From NCBI GenBank assembly GCA_945866215.1, contig CAMBGQ010000003.1, forward strand, positions 1 to 64,000: DNA of 64,000 bases. The letters are read 5' to 3'. The translations under genes were made by a program, and so were the position numbers. Shown piece after piece: positions 25,727 through 36,110 of this stretch (positions within the stretch are counted from its first letter, which is position 1; every line of letters starts with the position of its first letter). A model generated the notes under the pieces. The model was given only the letters and a program-made list of their open reading frames with translations, had not been told where the DNA came from and did not search any database. The DNA is from Opitutus sp. GAS368. GTDB taxonomy: Bacteria; Verrucomicrobiota; Verrucomicrobiia; Opitutales; UBA953.

Positions 25727-27115
25727 ATGAACCTCCCCAGTCCCGCCGCCTTGTGCGCGGCTGCCTTGCGTTTGCCGCGGCTGCCGAGCGCGCCGGACGT
25801 TATCGGGCCGATTGCCGTGGCGGTCTCGGGCGGTGCGGACTCGGTCTATCTGCTCTGTGCGCTCTGGGGCGACGAGGCCGTGCGTCCGCGTCTTCGTGTC
25901 CTCCACTTCGATCACCGGGTGCGGGGCGAAGCCTCGGCGGAGGACGCGCGTTTCGTCGCAGCTTTGTGCGCCGCGCTCGGCGTACCCTGTGCGTTGGGTG
26001 CCCGCGAAGGGGAGGGTGCCGCCGCCGAGGGAGAATTACGCGCGGAGCGCGACGCTTTCTTCGCCGAGCGACGCGCCGACCTCGGCTGCACTCTATTATG
26101 CACCGCCCATCACCTCGATGACATCGTCGAGAACGCGTTGATGCGACTCGCCCGCGGGGCCGGTCTGGCCGGCTTGGCCGCGCCCCGTGTCCTGCAGGAG
26201 TTTCGCGACGGCCATCGTCGCTGGCGTCCGCTGATCGAAGCTGGCCTCACGAAAGCCAGCGTACTCGTCGCGTTACGTTCCACCGGCATTCCTTGGCGGG
26301 AAGACGCGACCAACCTCCTGCCCATCGCGACCCGCAACCGTATCCGTCGCTGGTTGGCCGATGGCGGGGATGCGGCGCTCGGTCTCGGCTACACCGAGGG
26401 CTTCGCCCGCTCCGCCCGCATCCTCGGCGAGGCGCAGGCTGCCTTAGCGCAGTGGGCGGGAGAACTGGGCTGCGTGCTCGGACCGGATGGACGGATGCCG
26501 GTGGCCGCCCTCAAGGGCCGCCCGCCGGCCCTGGTCCAGGAATGCCTTCGTGAATTCCTTCATCACCATGGCATCACGGACCCCGGCGCGAAATCTCTCG
26601 AGCCTCTGGCGTGGGCGATCGGCGCCGGTGCAGACGGCCACTCACCGGTGCGTGGCCGCGTCGTGCGCGTGCAGGGTGGCAGCCTCGCCATCCTGACCGG
26701 GTTGCCAGAACTCGGCCCCGGCGAACGACCGTTGACTATCGGCCAACCTGATGACGAGGTCGGCTTGCTCGCTGAGTTCGTGGACGTCGACGACGCGCTT
26801 TGGGCCCGTTTGTCGCGCGGCGAGATTTCACCCGCCCGAGAAACCTATGTCCTCGCGCCGAAAGTGCCGCTGGTTTGGCGCGGCCGGGTAGAGGGTGACC
26901 GTTATCAACCCATGGGATCGCCAGGCACGTCCAAGTTATCCGACCTGCTCATCAACCGTAAAATCCCATTGGAGAAGCGGGAGGCCCTGCCCGTCGTGCT
27001 GGCCGGCTCGGAAATCCTCTGGGTACCGGGCCTTCCGCCCGCCGAGACGGCCCGCCTTCCGGGCCCTTTTAAGGGGGCTCTCCGGTTGACTTGGAGGGGT
27101 CCGTGTTTAGATTAG
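25727..27115 (+). CDS. tilS: tRNA(Ile)-lysidine synthetase
   Basis: Converts C34 of the CAU-anticodon tRNA-Ile to lysidine so that AUA is read as isoleucine; essential. The PP-loop AVSGGADSVYLLCAL is at about 31-45 and is followed by LHFDHRVRGEASAEDARF and TAHHLDDIVENALMRL. The C-terminal domain ends with SKLSDLLINRKIPLEKRE...ILWVPGLP, as in full-length TilS. ATG 25727 is preferred; an in-frame GTG at 25721 is the alternative. Its 3' end is 11 bases before the ftsH start. Confidence 0.94.
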   Translation: MNLPSPAALCAAALRLPRLPSAPDVIGPIAVAVSGGADSVYLLCALWGDEAVRPRLRVLHFDHRVRGEASAEDARFVAALCAALGVPCALGAREGEGAAAEGELRAERDAFFAERRADLGCTLLCTAHHLDDIVENALMRLARGAGLAGLAAPRVLQEFRDGHRRWRPLIEAGLTKASVLVALRSTGIPWREDATNLLPIATRNRIRRWLADGGDAALGLGYTEGFARSARILGEAQAALAQWAGELGCVLGPDGRMPVAALKGRPPALVQECLREFLHHHGITDPGAKSLEPLAWAIGAGADGHSPVRGRVVRVQGGSLAILTGLPELGPGERPLTIGQPDDEVGLLAEFVDVDDALWARLSRGEISPARETYVLAPKVPLVWRGRVEGDRYQPMGSPGTSKLSDLLINRKIPLEKREALPVVLAGSEILWVPGLPPAETARLPGPFKGALRLTWRGPCLD

Positions 27116-27126
27116 TCCTTCTGCCT

Positions 27127-29127
27127 ATGAGTCAAAACGACCAGCCGGATGATAATAAGAACGGACCGCGTCTGAACGCCAAGCCGGTGCTCGTCTGGAT
27201 GCTTTTGATGGCGGCAATCATCGCCCTGTTTAATTTTCCGGGAGCCGCTTCCGGCAACGCCGTCCAGAAGCTGGAGGTCACCCAAGTCCTCGCCCTCGCG
27301 CAGGAGAAGAAGATCAAGAATCTCACGCTCCAGCCCAACCCCACCGCAGGCTCCGACCGTTGGGTCCGGGTCACCGGCGAACTTGAGGTCGCCGGGGCGG
27401 TGGCCGAAGAGAAGTCACGCTTCTTCGCTGACGGATACCTGACCGACAAGGACCGCGAAGTGCTCCGGGCGTCCGTTCCCGGCGATGCCTTCAAGGAAGT
27501 CCCGGCCCAGACCGGCTGGACGATGTTCCTCTACAACGTGCTACCTACGCTCCTCATCTCGGGCGTGGTATTGTTCTTCATGTTCCGGTTCCTGAAGAAC
27601 GCCAACCGTGGTGCGATGCAGTTCGCCAAGTCCCGCGCGCGGCTTAATTCGACGGACAAGGAGTCCACGACTTTCAAGGACGTCGCCGGTTGCGACGAGG
27701 CCAAGGAAGAGGTCAAGGAGATCGTCGACTTCCTCAAGGACCCAAAGCGTTTCACCAAGATCGGCGCCAGCATCCCGAAGGGGGTGCTGATGGTCGGCCC
27801 GCCCGGCACCGGCAAGACCCTTCTCGCCCGCGCCGTCGCCGGCGAAGCCGGCGTGCCCTTCCTCAGCATTAGCGGCTCCGATTTCGTCGAGATGTTCGTC
27901 GGTGTCGGCGCGGCCCGCGTGCGCGATACCTTCGAGCAGGCCCGTAAGCTCGCTCCGTGCATCATCTTCATCGACGAAATCGACGCAGTCGGTCGTCAAC
28001 GCGGCGCCGGGGTCGGTGGCGGCAACGATGAGCGTGAACAGACCCTCAATTCACTTCTGGTCGAGATGGATGGCTTCGACGGCCAAGCCGGCGTGATCGT
28101 CATCGGCGCGACCAACCGTTCCGACGTCCTCGACTCCGCCTTGCTCCGTCCGGGCCGCTTCGATCGCCAAGTGTTCGTCGACTTACCCGACTTGCGTGGT
28201 CGCGAGGCCGTTCTGGCCGTGCACGCGAAGCGTTTTCAGCTGGCTCCGTCCGTCGACCTTCAACGCGTTGCGCGCATCACGACCGGCATGTCCGGCGCCG
28301 ACTTGGCCAATCTCCTCAACGAAGGCGCCCTCCATGCGGGCCGTCGTAATCGCGAGAAGGTCGAGATGTCCGACATCGAAGAGGCGCGCGACAAGATCGC
28401 CTACGGCCGGGAACGCAAAAAGGTCATGGACGAGGCCGACCTCAAGAACACCGCTTACCACGAGGCCGGCCATGCCGTGGTCCAGGCCCTCATCGACGAC
28501 GGGGCGCTGCCGCTCCACAAGGTCACCATCATCCCGCGAGGCCGCGCCCTCGGCATGGCGATGCTGATGCCGACCAAGGAAATCCTCGGCTACTCCCGCA
28601 AGCGCCTGCTTGATTATATCTGCATGGCGATGGCTGGTCGGGTTGGCGAGAAGGTCATCTCCGGAGAGATCTCGAACGGTGCCTCGAGCGACATCAAGCA
28701 GGCCACGCGCTTCGCCCGTCAGATGGTCTGCGACTGGGGCATGAGCGACCTCGGACCCATCGCCTTCGGCGAGAATTCCGATACCGTCTTCCTCGGTCGC
28801 GAAATCTCCCGCACGCAGAACCACAGCGACGCCACCGCGCGCCGTATCGACGAGGCCATCTCGCTCATCGTCCAGGAACAGTATGCCCGCGCCGAGAAGC
28901 TCATCGCTGACAACGCCGAAGCCCATCGCAAGATCGCCGAGGCGCTCCTGCTGCACGAGACCCTCGACGGCGTCCATGTGATGGAAATCCTTAAGACCGG
29001 CTCCATCCAGACACCTATGGCTGGACTGGTCGTGGCGCCGCTGCCGGTGCCAGACGTCGTTCCTTCGGCTGATAAACCAGCCGCGGATACCGGTAATGGT
29101 CTCCAGTCTTCCCCCAGCCCCGCTTGA
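27127..29127 (+). CDS. ftsH: ATP-dependent zinc metalloprotease FtsH
   Basis: Membrane AAA+ protease for quality control of membrane and some soluble proteins. Two N-terminal membrane segments (about 21-38 and 140-158) flank a periplasmic domain. AAA motifs are Walker A GPPGTGKT (about 224), Walker [15 protein letters not shown] and the [22 protein letters not shown]. The zinc site is HEAGH (His445-His449). The start is ATG 27127; the frame runs open 12 codons further into tilS. At 666 residues the length is normal, with a Pro/Ala-rich tail. Confidence 0.97.
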   Translation: MSQNDQPDDNKNGPRLNAKPVLVWMLLMAAIIALFNFPGAASGNAVQKLEVTQVLALAQEKKIKNLTLQPNPTAGSDRWVRVTGELEVAGAVAEEKSRFFADGYLTDKDREVLRASVPGDAFKEVPAQTGWTMFLYNVLPTLLISGVVLFFMFRFLKNANRGAMQFAKSRARLNSTDKESTTFKDVAGCDEAKEEVKEIVDFLKDPKRFTKIGASIPKGVLMVGPPGTGKTLLARAVAGEAGVPFLSISGSDFVEMFVGVGAARVRDTFEQARKLAPCIIFIDEIDAVGRQRGAGVGGGNDEREQTLNSLLVEMDGFDGQAGVIVIGATNRSDVLDSALLRPGRFDRQVFVDLPDLRGREAVLAVHAKRFQLAPSVDLQRVARITTGMSGADLANLLNEGALHAGRRNREKVEMSDIEEARDKIAYGRERKKVMDEADLKNTAYHEAGHAVVQALIDDGALPLHKVTIIPRGRALGMAMLMPTKEILGYSRKRLLDYICMAMAGRVGEKVISGEISNGASSDIKQATRFARQMVCDWGMSDLGPIAFGENSDTVFLGREISRTQNHSDATARRIDEAISLIVQEQYARAEKLIADNAEAHRKIAEALLLHETLDGVHVMEILKTGSIQTPMAGLVVAPLPVPDVVPSADKPAADTGNGLQSSPSPA

Positions 29128-29164
29128 GGTTTGCCCTCGGCGGGCCGGGAGGGTAGGGTAGGGC

Positions 29165-29740
29165 ATGGTCATCGGACTCACGGGCGGTATCGGTTGCGGC
29201 AAGTCCGCCGCGGCGGCTTGCTTCGCGGAGTTCGGCTTTAATGTCGTCGAGGCCGATCTCCTTGCCCGCCAAGTGTTGGCCTCGCCGGGCTGTGTCCGCC
29301 AGCTGCGGGAACGTTGGGGCGATGCTTGCGTCGGCCGAGACGGTCTGCCTGATCGCCGTTGGATCGCGGCCAAGGTCTTCGCGCTCCCAGCAGAAATGGC
29401 TTTCCTCGAAGGACTCACGCACCCGGAAGTAGCCCGCCTCCGCCAACAAGCCGTCACTGATTCCCGGCGTCATCACATCGTCGAAATCCCTTTGCTTTAC
29501 GAAAAGAACCTGGCACCTGAGTTCGCTTTGATTGCGTGCGTGGCTTGCTCCGAAGAAACCCGTCGCAGTCGTTTGCTCAAAAAGGGGCTGACAGGGGATG
29601 AAATCACCCGGAGAGTAGATGCACAAATGCCTCTATTGGAGAAGGTTAAGCGTGCAGACGTCGTTTTTTGGAACGATGGCGAACCCTCGTTTCTTCGCGA
29701 GCAGATTGCGGCTTTCGTCGGGCGGCTTCCGGCGCCTTGA
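29165..29740 (+). CDS. coaE: Dephospho-CoA kinase
   Basis: Last step of coenzyme A synthesis, phosphorylation of the ribose 3'-hydroxyl. The 191-residue P-loop kinase starts with MVIGLTGGIGCGKSAAAACF (P-loop GGIGCGKS) and has the family segments VVEADLLARQVL and IVEIPLLYEKNL. It follows ftsH by 37 bases on the same strand. The last third, from about 29560, is less GC-rich than its surroundings. Confidence 0.94.
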   Translation: MVIGLTGGIGCGKSAAAACFAEFGFNVVEADLLARQVLASPGCVRQLRERWGDACVGRDGLPDRRWIAAKVFALPAEMAFLEGLTHPEVARLRQQAVTDSRRHHIVEIPLLYEKNLAPEFALIACVACSEETRRSRLLKKGLTGDEITRRVDAQMPLLEKVKRADVVFWNDGEPSFLREQIAAFVGRLPAP

Positions 29741-29865
29741 ACCCGGTTAGGTGAGGTATATTTGCGGTTGCGGGCGGGGTGCTCCGATTTAGGTTAAAAA
29801 TTCCCGTTGTTTCCTGACCGAAGGAACAATCCTCCACCCCCCATCCCCGCTCCCGTTTTCCTGCT

Positions 29866-31590
29866 GTGACGACCGCCGACGATTACGTCATTCAATTCAT
29901 CCAAGACAAGGGACTGGTGTCTCCTGCCGAGGTGAGCGTGGCGCGTGCCGCCATCGAGAACGTCCCGGAGGGTCAGAGCGCGGACACCCTCGCCATCGCC
30001 AAGCTGGTCGAGACCGGCAAGGTGGCATGGCCCAAGATCACGGCCGCCCTCAGCCAGGAGTTCGACATGGAAATCGTGGACGTCGGTCAAGTCGTGCCCG
30101 ACGACGCCATCCTGAAACTCATCAGCCGCGAGCAGGCCGAGAAGCATAACATCTTGCCGCTGCAGATGGACGGAACGGAACTGCTCGTCGCCATCTCGGA
30201 TCCGCTCGACACCGAGACCATTGATTCCATCTCGCGCCTGCTCAAGCTCGCCATCAGCGCAAAGCTGGCGCCGCCCGACGAGCTCAAGGAAGCCATCGGG
30301 CGCTGTTATGGCGGGTCCCAGGTTGGCGGCGGCGCCGCCTACGCCGACATCCTCGGCAAGGGTGCCGACGACGGTATCTCCGTCGAACTGCCGCAGGGGG
30401 GCGACGTGAAGGAGGATGACGCGCCCATCATCCGCTACGTCAACTCGCTGATTGTCGACGCGATCCGTCGCAAGGCATCGGACATCCATCTCGAACCCCT
30501 CGAGAAGCGGTTCCGCGTCCGTTTCCGCGTCGACGGCGTGCTGCAGGAGATGAAAGGTCCGCCCAAGCGCCTGCAGCCCTCGATCATCTCCCGCCTCAAG
30601 CTCATGGCGGAAGTCTCGCTCGCCGAGAAGCGTATCCCGCAGGACGGGCGCATCCAAGCCCGTACCGGCGGCCGCGATATCGACTTACGTGTCTCGGTCC
30701 TCCCGACCGTCTACGGCGAGTCGATCGTCATGCGAATCCTCGACAAGGAAGGCCTCAAGCTGGGCCTCCCCGAACTGGGTTTCTTCGCCGATGACCAGGC
30801 CAAGTTCCAGGGCCTCATCTCCGGTTCGGACGGTGTCTTCCTTGTCACCGGTCCGACCGGCTCCGGCAAGTCGACGACGCTTTATTCCGCGCTCAATTAC
30901 ATCAACAAGCCAGACCGTAAGATCATCACCGTCGAGGACCCGGTCGAATACCAGATGGCGGGCATCAACCAGGTGCAGGTCAAGCGCGACGTCGGCATGA
31001 CGTTCGCCGCCGCGCTCCGCGCGATGCTCCGGCAGGCGCCGAATATCGTCATGATCGGCGAAATCCGCGACCTTGAGACCGCGGAGATCGCGATCAACGC
31101 CGCCCTCACTGGCCACATGGTGTTCTCGACCCTCCACACCAACGATTCGGTCAGTTCCGTCACCCGCCTCGTCGACATCGGCGTTAAGCCGTTCCTCGTG
31201 TCCGCGGCCCTCCGCGGGGCCCTCGCCCAGCGTCTCGTGCGCCGCAACTGCCAAGGCTGCGCCGCGCCGTATCGCCCGACCGCCAAGGAACTCTACTCCA
31301 TCGGCATGACCGAGCAGGATCTCGCCAACGCCACCCCGATGAAGGGGCCGGGTTGCCCGAAGTGTGGCGACCGTGGTTACAAGGGTCGTCGCGGCGTCTT
31401 CGAGCTCTTCGTCATCACGGAGGAAATTCAGGAGATGATTTACGGTGGCGCCAACCTCGTCGACCTCCGGCGCAAGGCGCGCGAGGCCGGGATGCGCACG
31501 ATGCGCGAGGACGGTCAGCGCAAGGTCGCCTCCGGCATGACCACGATCGAGGAAGTGCTCGGCTCCACCGTCGCGGACGACGTCATCTGA
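29866..31590 (+). CDS. pilB: Type IV pilus / type II secretion assembly ATPase (PilB/GspE), first copy
   Basis: Hexameric cytoplasmic motor that drives pilus extension. The 574 residues have an N-terminal MshEN-like domain (about 1-150), the N2 domain with [21 protein letters not shown] (about 203-223), Walker [15 protein letters not shown], the Asp box, Walker [18 protein letters not shown], and a tetracysteine zinc site (RRNCQGC ... [13 protein letters not shown]). The start is GTG; no better in-frame start exists nearby. pilT follows 4 bases downstream. Confidence 0.93.
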   Translation: MTTADDYVIQFIQDKGLVSPAEVSVARAAIENVPEGQSADTLAIAKLVETGKVAWPKITAALSQEFDMEIVDVGQVVPDDAILKLISREQAEKHNILPLQMDGTELLVAISDPLDTETIDSISRLLKLAISAKLAPPDELKEAIGRCYGGSQVGGGAAYADILGKGADDGISVELPQGGDVKEDDAPIIRYVNSLIVDAIRRKASDIHLEPLEKRFRVRFRVDGVLQEMKGPPKRLQPSIISRLKLMAEVSLAEKRIPQDGRIQARTGGRDIDLRVSVLPTVYGESIVMRILDKEGLKLGLPELGFFADDQAKFQGLISGSDGVFLVTGPTGSGKSTTLYSALNYINKPDRKIITVEDPVEYQMAGINQVQVKRDVGMTFAAALRAMLRQAPNIVMIGEIRDLETAEIAINAALTGHMVFSTLHTNDSVSSVTRLVDIGVKPFLVSAALRGALAQRLVRRNCQGCAAPYRPTAKELYSIGMTEQDLANATPMKGPGCPKCGDRGYKGRRGVFELFVITEEIQEMIYGGANLVDLRRKAREAGMRTMREDGQRKVASGMTTIEEVLGSTVADDVI

Positions 31591-31594
31591 GCGT

Positions 31595-32671
31595 ATGGCC
31601 TACGTGATGAATCAGCTGCTGGAGGCCATGGTGGAGAACGGGGCCTCGGACCTGCACATCAACGCGGGCCGGCCCCCGAGCCTGCGTGTCCGCGGCGACA
31701 TCGTCTCCGTCGAAGGCGCCGCCCTCACCGCGGCCGAGACCGAAGCGATGGTCACGGCCTTGCTTCCCGCGGCGCACTTGGCACGCTTCGCGTCCGAAGG
31801 TAGCTGCGATTTCGCCCTCTCCTTCCGGCAAGGCGTCCGCCTGCGCGTCAACGCCTACCGCGGCCAGTCTGGCCATGGCATGGTGCTGCGCTTGCTCCCC
31901 TCCCAGATGTTCACGCTGGAGCAACTCCGATTGCCCCCGGCCATCAAGGACCTTTTGCGCCGCGCGCGCGGGCTGATCCTCGTGACGGGTCCGACTGGGT
32001 CAGGCAAGACGACGACCCTCGCTTCGATGATCAATTGGATCAACGAGAACGAGCAGGGGCACATCATCACGATCGAAGACCCGATTGAGTATGAGCATCC
32101 CCACAAGAATTGCCTGGTGACGCAGCGCGAGGTCGGCACCGACCTCTCGTCCTTCGCTGAGGGCCTGCGTTCCGCCCTCCGCCAGGACCCGGACGTCATC
32201 CTCATCGGGGAGCTCCGCGACCTGGAGACGATTGAAGCCGCCATCACCGCGGCCGAGACCGGCCACCTTGTGCTCGGCACGCTGCATACCTCCGGCGCCG
32301 CGCGCACCATCGACCGTCTCGTGGACGCCTTCCCGGACCAGAGTCGTCCGATGATCCGCGACCAGCTTTCGACTTCCCTCACCGCCGTGATTTCCCAGTC
32401 GCTCCTGCAGACCACCGATTCCAAGCGCATCGCCGCCTACGAGATCATGGTCGTCAATGACGCCGTCTCCGCGAAGATCCGCGACGGGAAGACCTTCCAG
32501 CTGCTGACCGATATCGAGACTGGCGCCGCCCTGGGCATGCGTTCCCTCGATGGCGACCTGCTCTCGCTCTTTTTCCAAGGCGTCGTCTCCGAGGCCGAGG
32601 TCTTCAACTACTGCCAAAGTCCGGCCGCCATGCGCGTGCGCATGCGCGGCGAGGGCGCGGCGAAACGCTGA
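31595..32671 (+). CDS. pilT: Twitching motility / pilus retraction ATPase PilT
   Basis: Motor for pilus disassembly. The 358 residues lack the N-terminal domain and the zinc site of PilB. Features are [19 protein letters not shown] (N-terminal PAS-like domain), Walker [27 protein letters not shown], Walker [17 protein letters not shown] and [17 protein letters not shown]. The C-terminal segment [10 protein letters not shown] is where most PilT proteins have AIRNLIRE..K. It sits between the two pilB-type genes. Confidence 0.92.
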   Translation: MAYVMNQLLEAMVENGASDLHINAGRPPSLRVRGDIVSVEGAALTAAETEAMVTALLPAAHLARFASEGSCDFALSFRQGVRLRVNAYRGQSGHGMVLRLLPSQMFTLEQLRLPPAIKDLLRRARGLILVTGPTGSGKTTTLASMINWINENEQGHIITIEDPIEYEHPHKNCLVTQREVGTDLSSFAEGLRSALRQDPDVILIGELRDLETIEAAITAAETGHLVLGTLHTSGAARTIDRLVDAFPDQSRPMIRDQLSTSLTAVISQSLLQTTDSKRIAAYEIMVVNDAVSAKIRDGKTFQLLTDIETGAALGMRSLDGDLLSLFFQGVVSEAEVFNYCQSPAAMRVRMRGEGAAKR

Positions 32672-32700
32672 ACGCTCCCACTCTTACCCCCGCCTTTCCC

Positions 32701-34383
32701 ATGTACGACGACCACAGTGACGTAATCCGCGACATCGCCCTCGAAGCGGGCCTCGTGACGCCGGCCCAAGCCGAGGAGGTCTGGGAATCCCAAGCCACTA
32801 CCGGGAAATCTTTCAGCGATAGTCTCATCGACACCGGTCTCGCCGACCGGCCGACCCTCCTGCAGGCCATCGCTGACCACATGCAGGTGCAGTTCTACTC
32901 CGCCGTACCGGCTGACCCGGGTGAGGCCCTGACCAAGCTCCTCAAAGGACCGCAGGCCCACAAATATGTCGTGCTGCCGGTCGCCGATGAGGCGGGCAAG
33001 CTCACCCTGCTCGCAAAGGACCCCTTCAATTCCTCGGTCATCAGCGAACTGAGCTTCATCTTGCAGAAGGATATCGAACTGGCCGTGGCCGACCCCGCCC
33101 AAGTCGAAGCCGCGGTGACGCGCATCTACGGTGAGGCCACTTCCTCCTCGATGGAAGAGCTGCTGGGCGAGTTCGGCGAGGTCGATACCGCCGCCGTCAC
33201 TGATGAGGATGTCACCAAGCAGGCCAGCCAGGCGCCGATCATCCGCTTCGTTGACCTCGTCCTTCAGGAAGGCGTCAAGGCCAAGGCCTCAGACATCCAC
33301 TTCGAGCCGTTTGAGCATGAGTTCCGCATCCGTCTCCGCATTGACGGCTCGCTGTACGAAATGGCGCCTCCGCCCAAGAACCTCGCCTCGGCGGTGATCG
33401 CCCGCGTCAAGGTCCTCTCCTCGCTCAACATCGCCGAACGACGCGTGCCGCAGGACGGACGCATCAAGACGACCATCAGCGGACGCCAGATCGACCTCCG
33501 CGTGTCCACCTTGCCGACGCAGTTCGGCGAGTCCGTCGTGCTTCGAATCCTCGATAAGACCGTCGTTAACCTCAGCCTCGAGGCCCTCTCGATGCAGGAC
33601 GACATCAAGGAAGGTATCCGCACGATGGTCGGCCGTCCAAACGGCATCTTCATTGTGACCGGTCCGACCGGCTCGGGCAAGACGACCACACTTTATTCCG
33701 CGCTCCGTGAGGTCAATACCGAGGACGTCAAGATACTGACCGCCGAAGACCCCGTTGAATACGAGGTCGAGGGCATCATGCAGGTGCCGATCAACCACCA
33801 GGTCGGCCTCACTTTCGCCGCCGCCCTCCGCTCCTTTCTGCGACAGGACCCGGACACGATCATGGTCGGTGAAATCCGCGACTTGGAGACCGCCCAGATC
33901 GCCGTGCAGGCTTCCCTGACCGGCCACGTGGTGCTTTCCACCCTCCACACCAATGACGCGCCCGGCGCCGTCACCCGACTCATCGACATGGGCCTGGAGC
34001 CCTTCCTCATCTCGGCTTCCCTCGAAGGCGTCCTCGCCCAGCGCCTGCTGCGTCGCGTCTGCAAGACCTGCCGAATCGCCTATGAGCCGGACAAGGATAT
34101 CGTGGACATGCTGGGCGTCGATGCGCTTGAGATTGCCAATAAGAAGTTCTTCTACGGCAAGGGGTGCCCCGACTGCAACCGCTCCGGCTACAAGGGACGG
34201 CAAGGGCTTTTCGAGCTGATGACGATCAACGATTCGCTCCGCACGCTCATCACCCAGAAATCTCCGACCTTGGTCATCAAGCAGAAAGCCATCGAGTCGG
34301 GCATGCGCCCGCTTCGCGAAGACGGGCTGCGCTGCATCTTCGACGGACACACCTCCATCGAGGAAGTCCTTAAGTACACTTAA
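32701..34383 (+). CDS. Type IV pilus / type II secretion assembly ATPase (PilB/GspE), second copy
   Basis: Paralogue of the PilB at 29866, 560 residues. The N-terminal domain (about 1-150) differs clearly from the first copy: it begins [19 protein letters not shown] and carries the MshEN-like [17 protein letters not shown]. The core has [21 protein letters not shown] (about 199-219), Walker [15 protein letters not shown], Walker [17 protein letters not shown] and a zinc site (CKTC ... [13 protein letters not shown]). A second extension motor could be used for another pilus or a type II secretion system, or the two could work together; the sequence does not decide. Confidence 0.92.
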   Translation: MYDDHSDVIRDIALEAGLVTPAQAEEVWESQATTGKSFSDSLIDTGLADRPTLLQAIADHMQVQFYSAVPADPGEALTKLLKGPQAHKYVVLPVADEAGKLTLLAKDPFNSSVISELSFILQKDIELAVADPAQVEAAVTRIYGEATSSSMEELLGEFGEVDTAAVTDEDVTKQASQAPIIRFVDLVLQEGVKAKASDIHFEPFEHEFRIRLRIDGSLYEMAPPPKNLASAVIARVKVLSSLNIAERRVPQDGRIKTTISGRQIDLRVSTLPTQFGESVVLRILDKTVVNLSLEALSMQDDIKEGIRTMVGRPNGIFIVTGPTGSGKTTTLYSALREVNTEDVKILTAEDPVEYEVEGIMQVPINHQVGLTFAAALRSFLRQDPDTIMVGEIRDLETAQIAVQASLTGHVVLSTLHTNDAPGAVTRLIDMGLEPFLISASLEGVLAQRLLRRVCKTCRIAYEPDKDIVDMLGVDALEIANKKFFYGKGCPDCNRSGYKGRQGLFELMTINDSLRTLITQKSPTLVIKQKAIESGMRPLREDGLRCIFDGHTSIEEVLKYT

Positions 34384-34410
34384 CTATCCATCTCACCCCA
34401 CCCCCATCCC

Positions 34411-35652
34411 ATGCCCGACTACAAGTACACCGCCATCGACCGCAACGGGGTCCAAGCCACCGGCAAGATTGAGGCTGCCAGCGAAGAGCAAGCCCGCACG
34501 AAACTCATGGCCAAAGGCCTCATGGTCACCAGCCTGGCCTCCGACAGCGGTGCGGCCAAGGCCGCCGCGGCGCCCGTCGCCGCGAAGGCCGGCTTCAGTT
34601 TCGGCGCCAAGGTCACCTCCGGCGACGTCACTATCATGACGCGGCAGCTGGCCACCCTCATCGTCGCCGGCCTGCCGCTCCTCCGCGCCCTCGAGCTGAT
34701 CACCAAGCAGGAGCGCAACCCGGCCTTCAAGGCGATTCTGGGTAACGTGGCCGACAGCGTCTCCCAAGGTAACAACCTCTCGGAAGCCTTGCAGGCCCAT
34801 CCGAAGGTCTTCGACAAGCTCTTCGTCAACATGGTGCGCGCGGGTGAGGCGGGGGGCGTGCTCGACAAGGTTCTTGATCGTCTCGCAAAGTTCCGCGAGA
34901 AGGCCGAGCGTATCCAGAAGAAGGTCAAATCGGCGATGGTCTACCCGGGCGTCGTCATGTCCGTGGCCATCATCATTGTTTACATCCTGATGGTGAAGGT
35001 CGTGCCTTCCTTCCAGAAGCTGCTCGATGGTCAGAAGACCAACATGCCGCCGCTGACGCAGTTCGTCGTTGGTATCTCGAAGCTGCTGACGGAATACTGG
35101 TGGGCTACCCCGATTCTCATCTTCGGGATTTACTTCGGCCTGAAGACGTGGCTGGCCACGGATAAAGGCAAGGAGATCTTCGACCGAATCCTCTTCCGCC
35201 TGCCCAAGATCGGCGGTTTTGTGCAGATCGTCTCGGTGTCCCGGTTCGCTCGTACGTTCGGTACGTTGATGGCCTCCGGCGTCCCGATTCTGCAATCCAT
35301 CACCATCACGCGCGACACGCTCTCCAATGTGGTCATCGCGAAGTCCCTCGAGCGCGTGCATGATCGCGTCCGCGACGGCGAACCGCTTTCGGTGCCGCTC
35401 GAGCAATCTGGGGTCTTCCCGCAAATGGTCACGTCGATGATTCAGGTCGGCGAAGAGACCGGCCAGCTGCCCGAGATGCTCAACCGCGTCGCCGACATCT
35501 ACGACGAGGAAGTCGACAATGCCGTGACCGCGCTGACCTCGATCATCGAGCCGGTGCTCATCGTCTTCCTCGCTGTCGTCGTCGGCACGATCGTGCTGGC
35601 GATGTTCCTGCCGCTCATCGCCCTCATCACCAAGATGACCGGCGGCGGCTGA
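34411..35652 (+). CDS. pilC: Type IV pilus inner-membrane platform protein PilC/GspF
   Basis: Polytopic inner-membrane platform on which the PilB/PilT motors act. The 413 residues have the N-terminal YKYTAIDRNGVQATGKIEA motif, two GspF repeats with FGTLMASGVPILQSI and RQLATLIVAGLPLLRALEL, and three membrane segments (about 172-192, 225-245, 380-403). Last gene of pilB-pilT-pilB-pilC; a terminator follows. No pilin, prepilin peptidase or PilMNOPQ genes are in the window. Confidence 0.94.
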   Translation: MPDYKYTAIDRNGVQATGKIEAASEEQARTKLMAKGLMVTSLASDSGAAKAAAAPVAAKAGFSFGAKVTSGDVTIMTRQLATLIVAGLPLLRALELITKQERNPAFKAILGNVADSVSQGNNLSEALQAHPKVFDKLFVNMVRAGEAGGVLDKVLDRLAKFREKAERIQKKVKSAMVYPGVVMSVAIIIVYILMVKVVPSFQKLLDGQKTNMPPLTQFVVGISKLLTEYWWATPILIFGIYFGLKTWLATDKGKEIFDRILFRLPKIGGFVQIVSVSRFARTFGTLMASGVPILQSITITRDTLSNVVIAKSLERVHDRVRDGEPLSVPLEQSGVFPQMVTSMIQVGEETGQLPEMLNRVADIYDEEVDNAVTALTSIIEPVLIVFLAVVVGTIVLAMFLPLIALITKMTGGG

Positions 35653-35674
35653 GCCTATCGCTGTACCGATGACG

Positions 35675-35706
35675 AAGCCCGGCCGTAAGGAACCGGGCTT
35701 TTTCTT
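35675..35706 (+). terminator. Terminator after pilC
   Basis: Stem AAGCCCGG/CCGGGCTT (35675-35682, 35693-35700) with a ten-base loop, then TTTCTTTT. Confidence 0.88.
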
Positions 35707-35739
35707 TTCCCAGGGCGGGGAAGTGTCCCCCCAAAAAGG

Positions 35740-35778
35740 AGGCGGCTTGCATACCCCTATGCAAGCCGCCTGTTTTTT
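35740..35778. terminator. Very strong, probably bidirectional terminator
   Basis: Perfect 14-base stem AGGCGGCTTGCATA / TATGCAAGCCGCCT (35740-35771) with a CCCC loop. On the plus strand GTTTTTT follows; on the minus strand the opposite flank reads CCTTTTTGG. It separates the pilus genes from the AT-rich patch and the tRNA. Confidence 0.9.
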
Positions 35779-35919
35779 ACTACTTTATCTTACTTACCCC
35801 ATTGTCCCGTAGGACAAATTTAATATCTGATACCGTGCATTTAATTCGGTCGGGTTCAAGCCGTTTTCGCACCTTTTCGGTCAACCACACTAAGTGATTG
35901 ATATTAAAGGGTTTAAAAT
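35779..35919. other. AT-rich patch between terminator and tRNA-Met
   Basis: About 140 bases, far more AT-rich than the rest of the window. It has a small inverted repeat TTGTCC-CGTA-GGACAA (35802-35817). The minus-strand frame is open for about 45 codons after the tRNA (ending ...FVLRDNGVSKIK) but has no proper start outside the tRNA. Together with 35653-35778 and 35998-36110 this makes up the only stretch over 300 bases without a convincing protein gene. Confidence 0.5.
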
Positions 35920-35997
35920 TGGGTGCAGGGGTAGGATTTGAACCTACGACCTTCAGGTTATGAGCCTGACGAGCTAACCGGGCTGCTCCACCCTGCA
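35920..35997 (-). tRNA. tRNA-Met (CAT), initiator-like
   Basis: The minus strand folds with acceptor TGCAGGG/CCCTGCA, anticodon loop CTCATAA and T-arm GTAGG-TTCAAAT-CCTAC, with CCA encoded. It looks like an initiator: TGGAGCAGCCCGG in the D region and an A11-U24 pair. Two features are unusual. Position 1-72 is a weak U-A pair rather than the C-A mismatch, and the anticodon stem has AGG/CCT instead of three consecutive G-C pairs. Confidence 0.9.
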
Positions 35998-36110
35998 ATA
36001 AGTGGGAGCGTGAGGAGATAGCGGCCGGGACGGAGCCGCAAGCCATTTCGTGAAGGAAATCTGCACCAAAGTGCGGGGCAAAAAGGGTTGAAGCAAATCA
36101 AGGAGGCGGG

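Noticed and set aside
35780-36046. 88-codon minus-strand frame through tRNA-Met
   Set aside because: Half of it lies in the tRNA and its upstream region; the rest has no own start codon. Recorded only as an AT-rich patch.
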